Below the pieces are notes generated by a model that ran no database searches, had not been told where the DNA came from, and saw only the letters and a program-made list of their open reading frames with translations. From positions 1,178,001 through 1,242,000 of the forward strand of contig NZ_JAMTCH010000004.1 of assembly GCF_024171735.1 (NCBI RefSeq): a stretch of 64,000 bases of DNA, in the 5' to 3' direction. Both the position numbers and the translations under genes were made by a program. This document shows positions 62,454 to 64,000 of this stretch, one piece after another (positions within the stretch are counted from its first letter, which is position 1; every line of letters starts with the position of its first letter). The DNA is from Prauserella alba (GTDB lineage Bacteria; Actinomycetota; Actinomycetes; Mycobacteriales; Pseudonocardiaceae).

Positions 62454-62637
62454 GTTCCAGACTCTCCCTACGTCCCCTCAGAGTCGACGGCAGGCCTCTC
62501 GGCAGCCGACCTGCGATCTTCGCTTAGGTTAACGCATCAGCGCATTCGGTATGACGCGATCGAAGGAACCACGGTTCCGCCTTCACGCGCATGGCTCGCA
62601 CCAGCCGAGATGCACTCACCACGCGTAGCGGAACGCC

Positions 62638-63216
62638 CTACGTGGAATACACCTTCGGGTCGAGTGTGCCGATGTAGGGCAGGTCACGATAACGCTCCGC
62701 GTAGTCCAGACCATAGCCGACCACGAACTCGTTCGGAATATCGAAGCCGATGTACTTCACCGGCACGTCGACCTGCACCGCTTCCTGTTTACGCAGCAGT
62801 GACACGACGTTCAGCGAACGAGGGTGGCGCGCCGTCAGGTTCTTCATCAACCATGACAGCGTCAGGCCCGAATCGACGATGTCCTCCACGATCAGCACGT
62901 CCCTGCCCGCGATGTCGCGGTCGAGGTCCTTGAGAATCCGCACCACCCCGGACGAGGTCGTCGACGAGCCGTACGAGGAGACGGCCATGAACTCCAACTG
63001 CGCCGGCACGGGAAGCGCCCGCGCGAAGTCGGTCATGACCATGACGGCGCCCTTGAGCACACCGACCAGTACCAGGTCCGTGCCACTCGACTCGCCCTCG
63101 CCCGCCGCGTCACCGCCACCGGTGTAGTCCGCGGCGACCTTCTCGGCCAGCTCGGCGATCTTGTCCTTGATCTCTTGCTCGGTGATGAGGACGGAGGCGA
63201 TGTCGCCTTCGTACAC
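62638..63216 (-). CDS. hpt: Hypoxanthine phosphoribosyltransferase
   Basis: 192 residues from GTG 63216. PRPP-binding motif [17 protein letters not shown] and flexible loop [13 protein letters not shown] are present; the C-terminal [18 protein letters not shown] carries the purine-site Asp/Tyr. Salvages hypoxanthine and guanine to IMP and GMP. Gly/Asp-rich insert near residues 30-45. Follows tilS after 14 bp; the tilS-hpt-ftsH gene order is common. Confidence 0.95.
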   Translation of the reverse strand: MYEGDIASVLITEQEIKDKIAELAEKVAADYTGGGDAAGEGESSGTDLVLVGVLKGAVMVMTDFARALPVPAQLEFMAVSSYGSSTTSSGVVRILKDLDRDIAGRDVLIVEDIVDSGLTLSWLMKNLTARHPRSLNVVSLLRKQEAVQVDVPVKYIGFDIPNEFVVGYGLDYAERYRDLPYIGTLDPKVYST

Positions 63217-63230
63217 GGCAGCTGTCCCCT

Positions 63231-64000
63231 CTAGCGGTGGTGTGACGTCGTGATGATCCCGGTCGCCGCCGGTTCGACCCTGAGCTTTCCACGTGCCCGG
63301 CTCGCCTCAAAATCCCCCGGCAGCCATACGCCGCCCTGACCCCGCCAATCGGCGACGAGTGCGTCGACGGATCGCAGGTGCCCGTCCGTGAGCTCGCGCA
63401 CTCCGGCATCGAGCAGCCAGGTCCGCAGCGCGCGTCTCCGCAGCGCGGCGGGGGCGGTTTCGAGCGCAGGCACCGACAGCTCCGGAGGGGCGTCGCCTCC
63501 CTCGTCCGCGCCTGCACGAGCGTCACCGCGCGCGGCGGCGAGCAGCTCCTCGCCCAGGTCATCGAGCACGTCGACGTCCTCTCGGAGTTGTGCGGCCGTC
63601 CGTGCCAGCGCGCCCGCGACGCCGCCGCCGAGCACGTCCTCGAGCATCGGCAGGGCCTCCTCCCGAATCCGTACCCGCCGGTAGCGGCTGTCCGAGTTGT
63701 GCGGGTCCTGCCACGGGGCGATGCCGAGTTCGTCACACGCGGACCTCGTGGTGGTCCGCGGCAGGCCGAGCAGTGGCCTTCCCCACGGCGGGTCGTACGA
63801 GCGCATCCCCGCGATCGATCGCGGGCCCGAGCCGCGGCCGAGTCCCAGCAGCACCGTTTCGGCCTGGTCGTCGCGGGTGTGCCCGAGCAGTACGGGTGCG
63901 CCCGCGGACGCCTCCCGCAGCGCTGCGTACCTGGCTCTGCGCGCCGCCGCCTCCGGGCCGCCGCGCCCCGACACCGACACCGGCAGCACGCGGACCTCGC
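63231..64000 (-). CDS. tilS: tRNA(Ile)-lysidine synthase TilS, C-terminal part (cut by window edge)
   Basis: About 255 residues visible; the N-terminal PP-loop SGGxDS motif lies beyond the right edge. Visible N-domain features include [21 protein letters not shown] (ATP/tRNA region with D-D-Q-A-E) and [20 protein letters not shown]. TilS adds lysine to C34 of tRNA-Ile2, changing its decoding from AUG to AUA. The C-terminus is short, as in other actinobacterial TilS. Upstream of hpt on the same strand. Confidence 0.93.
   Translation of the reverse strand, partial: EVRVLPVSVSGRGGPEAAARRARYAALREASAGAPVLLGHTRDDQAETVLLGLGRGSGPRSIAGMRSYDPPWGRPLLGLPRTTTRSACDELGIAPWQDPHNSDSRYRRVRIREEALPMLEDVLGGGVAGALARTAAQLREDVDVLDDLGEELLAAARGDARAGADEGGDAPPELSVPALETAPAALRRRALRTWLLDAGVRELTDGHLRSVDALVADWRGQGGVWLPGDFEASRARGKLRVEPAATGIITTSHHR

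Noticed and set aside
62524-62531. TTAGGTTA half-site resembling an iron box upstream of the PE-like gene
   Set aside because: Only one half matches (about 10 of 19 positions overall), too weak to call an IdeR operator.

Overview
The window is about 64 kb of very GC-rich DNA with GTG and TTG starts, 4-bp GTGA gene overlaps, a CarD/Lsr2/ClpC1/RadA/LpqE gene set, an MhuD-type haem-degrading enzyme and PE/PPE/EspG-like proteins. Together these point to an actinobacterium, most likely of the Pseudonocardiaceae (Saccharomonospora/Amycolatopsis-like). Its gene content and much of its order resemble the M. tuberculosis Rv3579c-Rv3625c region as remembered: cysS-ispF-ispD-carD-lpqE-radA, mutY, mhuD, clpC1-lsr2-lysS, coaX-panD-panC-Rv3603c-Rv3604c-Rv3605c, folK-folB-folP-folE-ftsH, ESX-related genes, then hpt-tilS.

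Layout. 1-3.5 kb: the end of a TetR-like regulator, a DUF2252 protein and a PhoD-like phosphatase. 3.5-4.2 kb: a short-repeat array, a terminator and tRNA-Thr(UGU). 4.2-10.1 kb: a ThrE-type exporter, then trehalose synthesis (otsA and an OtsB-GH15 fusion). 10.2-12.3 kb (minus): radA and lpqE. 12.7-17.6 kb (plus): carD, an unusual ispD, ispF, a HAD hydrolase, cysS and rlmB. 17.7-26.3 kb: accessory genes: an MBOAT acetyltransferase, DUF1697, a DivIVA-like coiled-coil protein, DUF445, an Abi-like HEPN protein and an AlgJ/AlgX-like SGNH protein. 26.2-29.1 kb (minus): zinc ABC importer znuA-znuC-znuB behind a Zur-like box. 29.4-33.3 kb: a LacI regulator, a beta-carbonic anhydrase, mutY and a Tat-exported amidase. 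33.4-37.8 kb: an alpha/beta hydrolase, an M1 peptidase lipoprotein, mhuD overlapping a Sir2 gene, and an NmrA-like protein. 38.1-47.8 kb: clpC, an FhuF-like gene under an IdeR-like box, lsr2, lysS and the pantothenate/CoA genes coaX, panD, panC. 47.9-58.6 kb: PrsW, a DUF6779-like low-complexity membrane protein, DUF3180, a MerR regulator, the folate genes and ftsH. 58.9-62.5 kb: a four-gene ESX-type cassette (PE-like, PPE-like and two EspG-like). 62.6-64 kb: hpt and the 3' part of tilS.

Metabolic themes are isoprenoid, folate and CoA precursor synthesis, metal homeostasis (zinc import, iron-responsive FhuF-like gene, haem degradation), protein quality control (ClpC, FtsH) and trehalose metabolism.

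Least ordinary signals: (i) an exact 21-bp-period tandem repeat family at five intergenic sites, in either orientation; (ii) an IspD homologue lacking most catalytic residues; (iii) the OtsB-GH15 fusion directly after otsA; (iv) an orphan PE/PPE cassette with two tandem EspG chaperones; (v) a solitary Abi-like HEPN gene; (vi) two long perfect or near-perfect hairpins at 10.2 and 54.2 kb.
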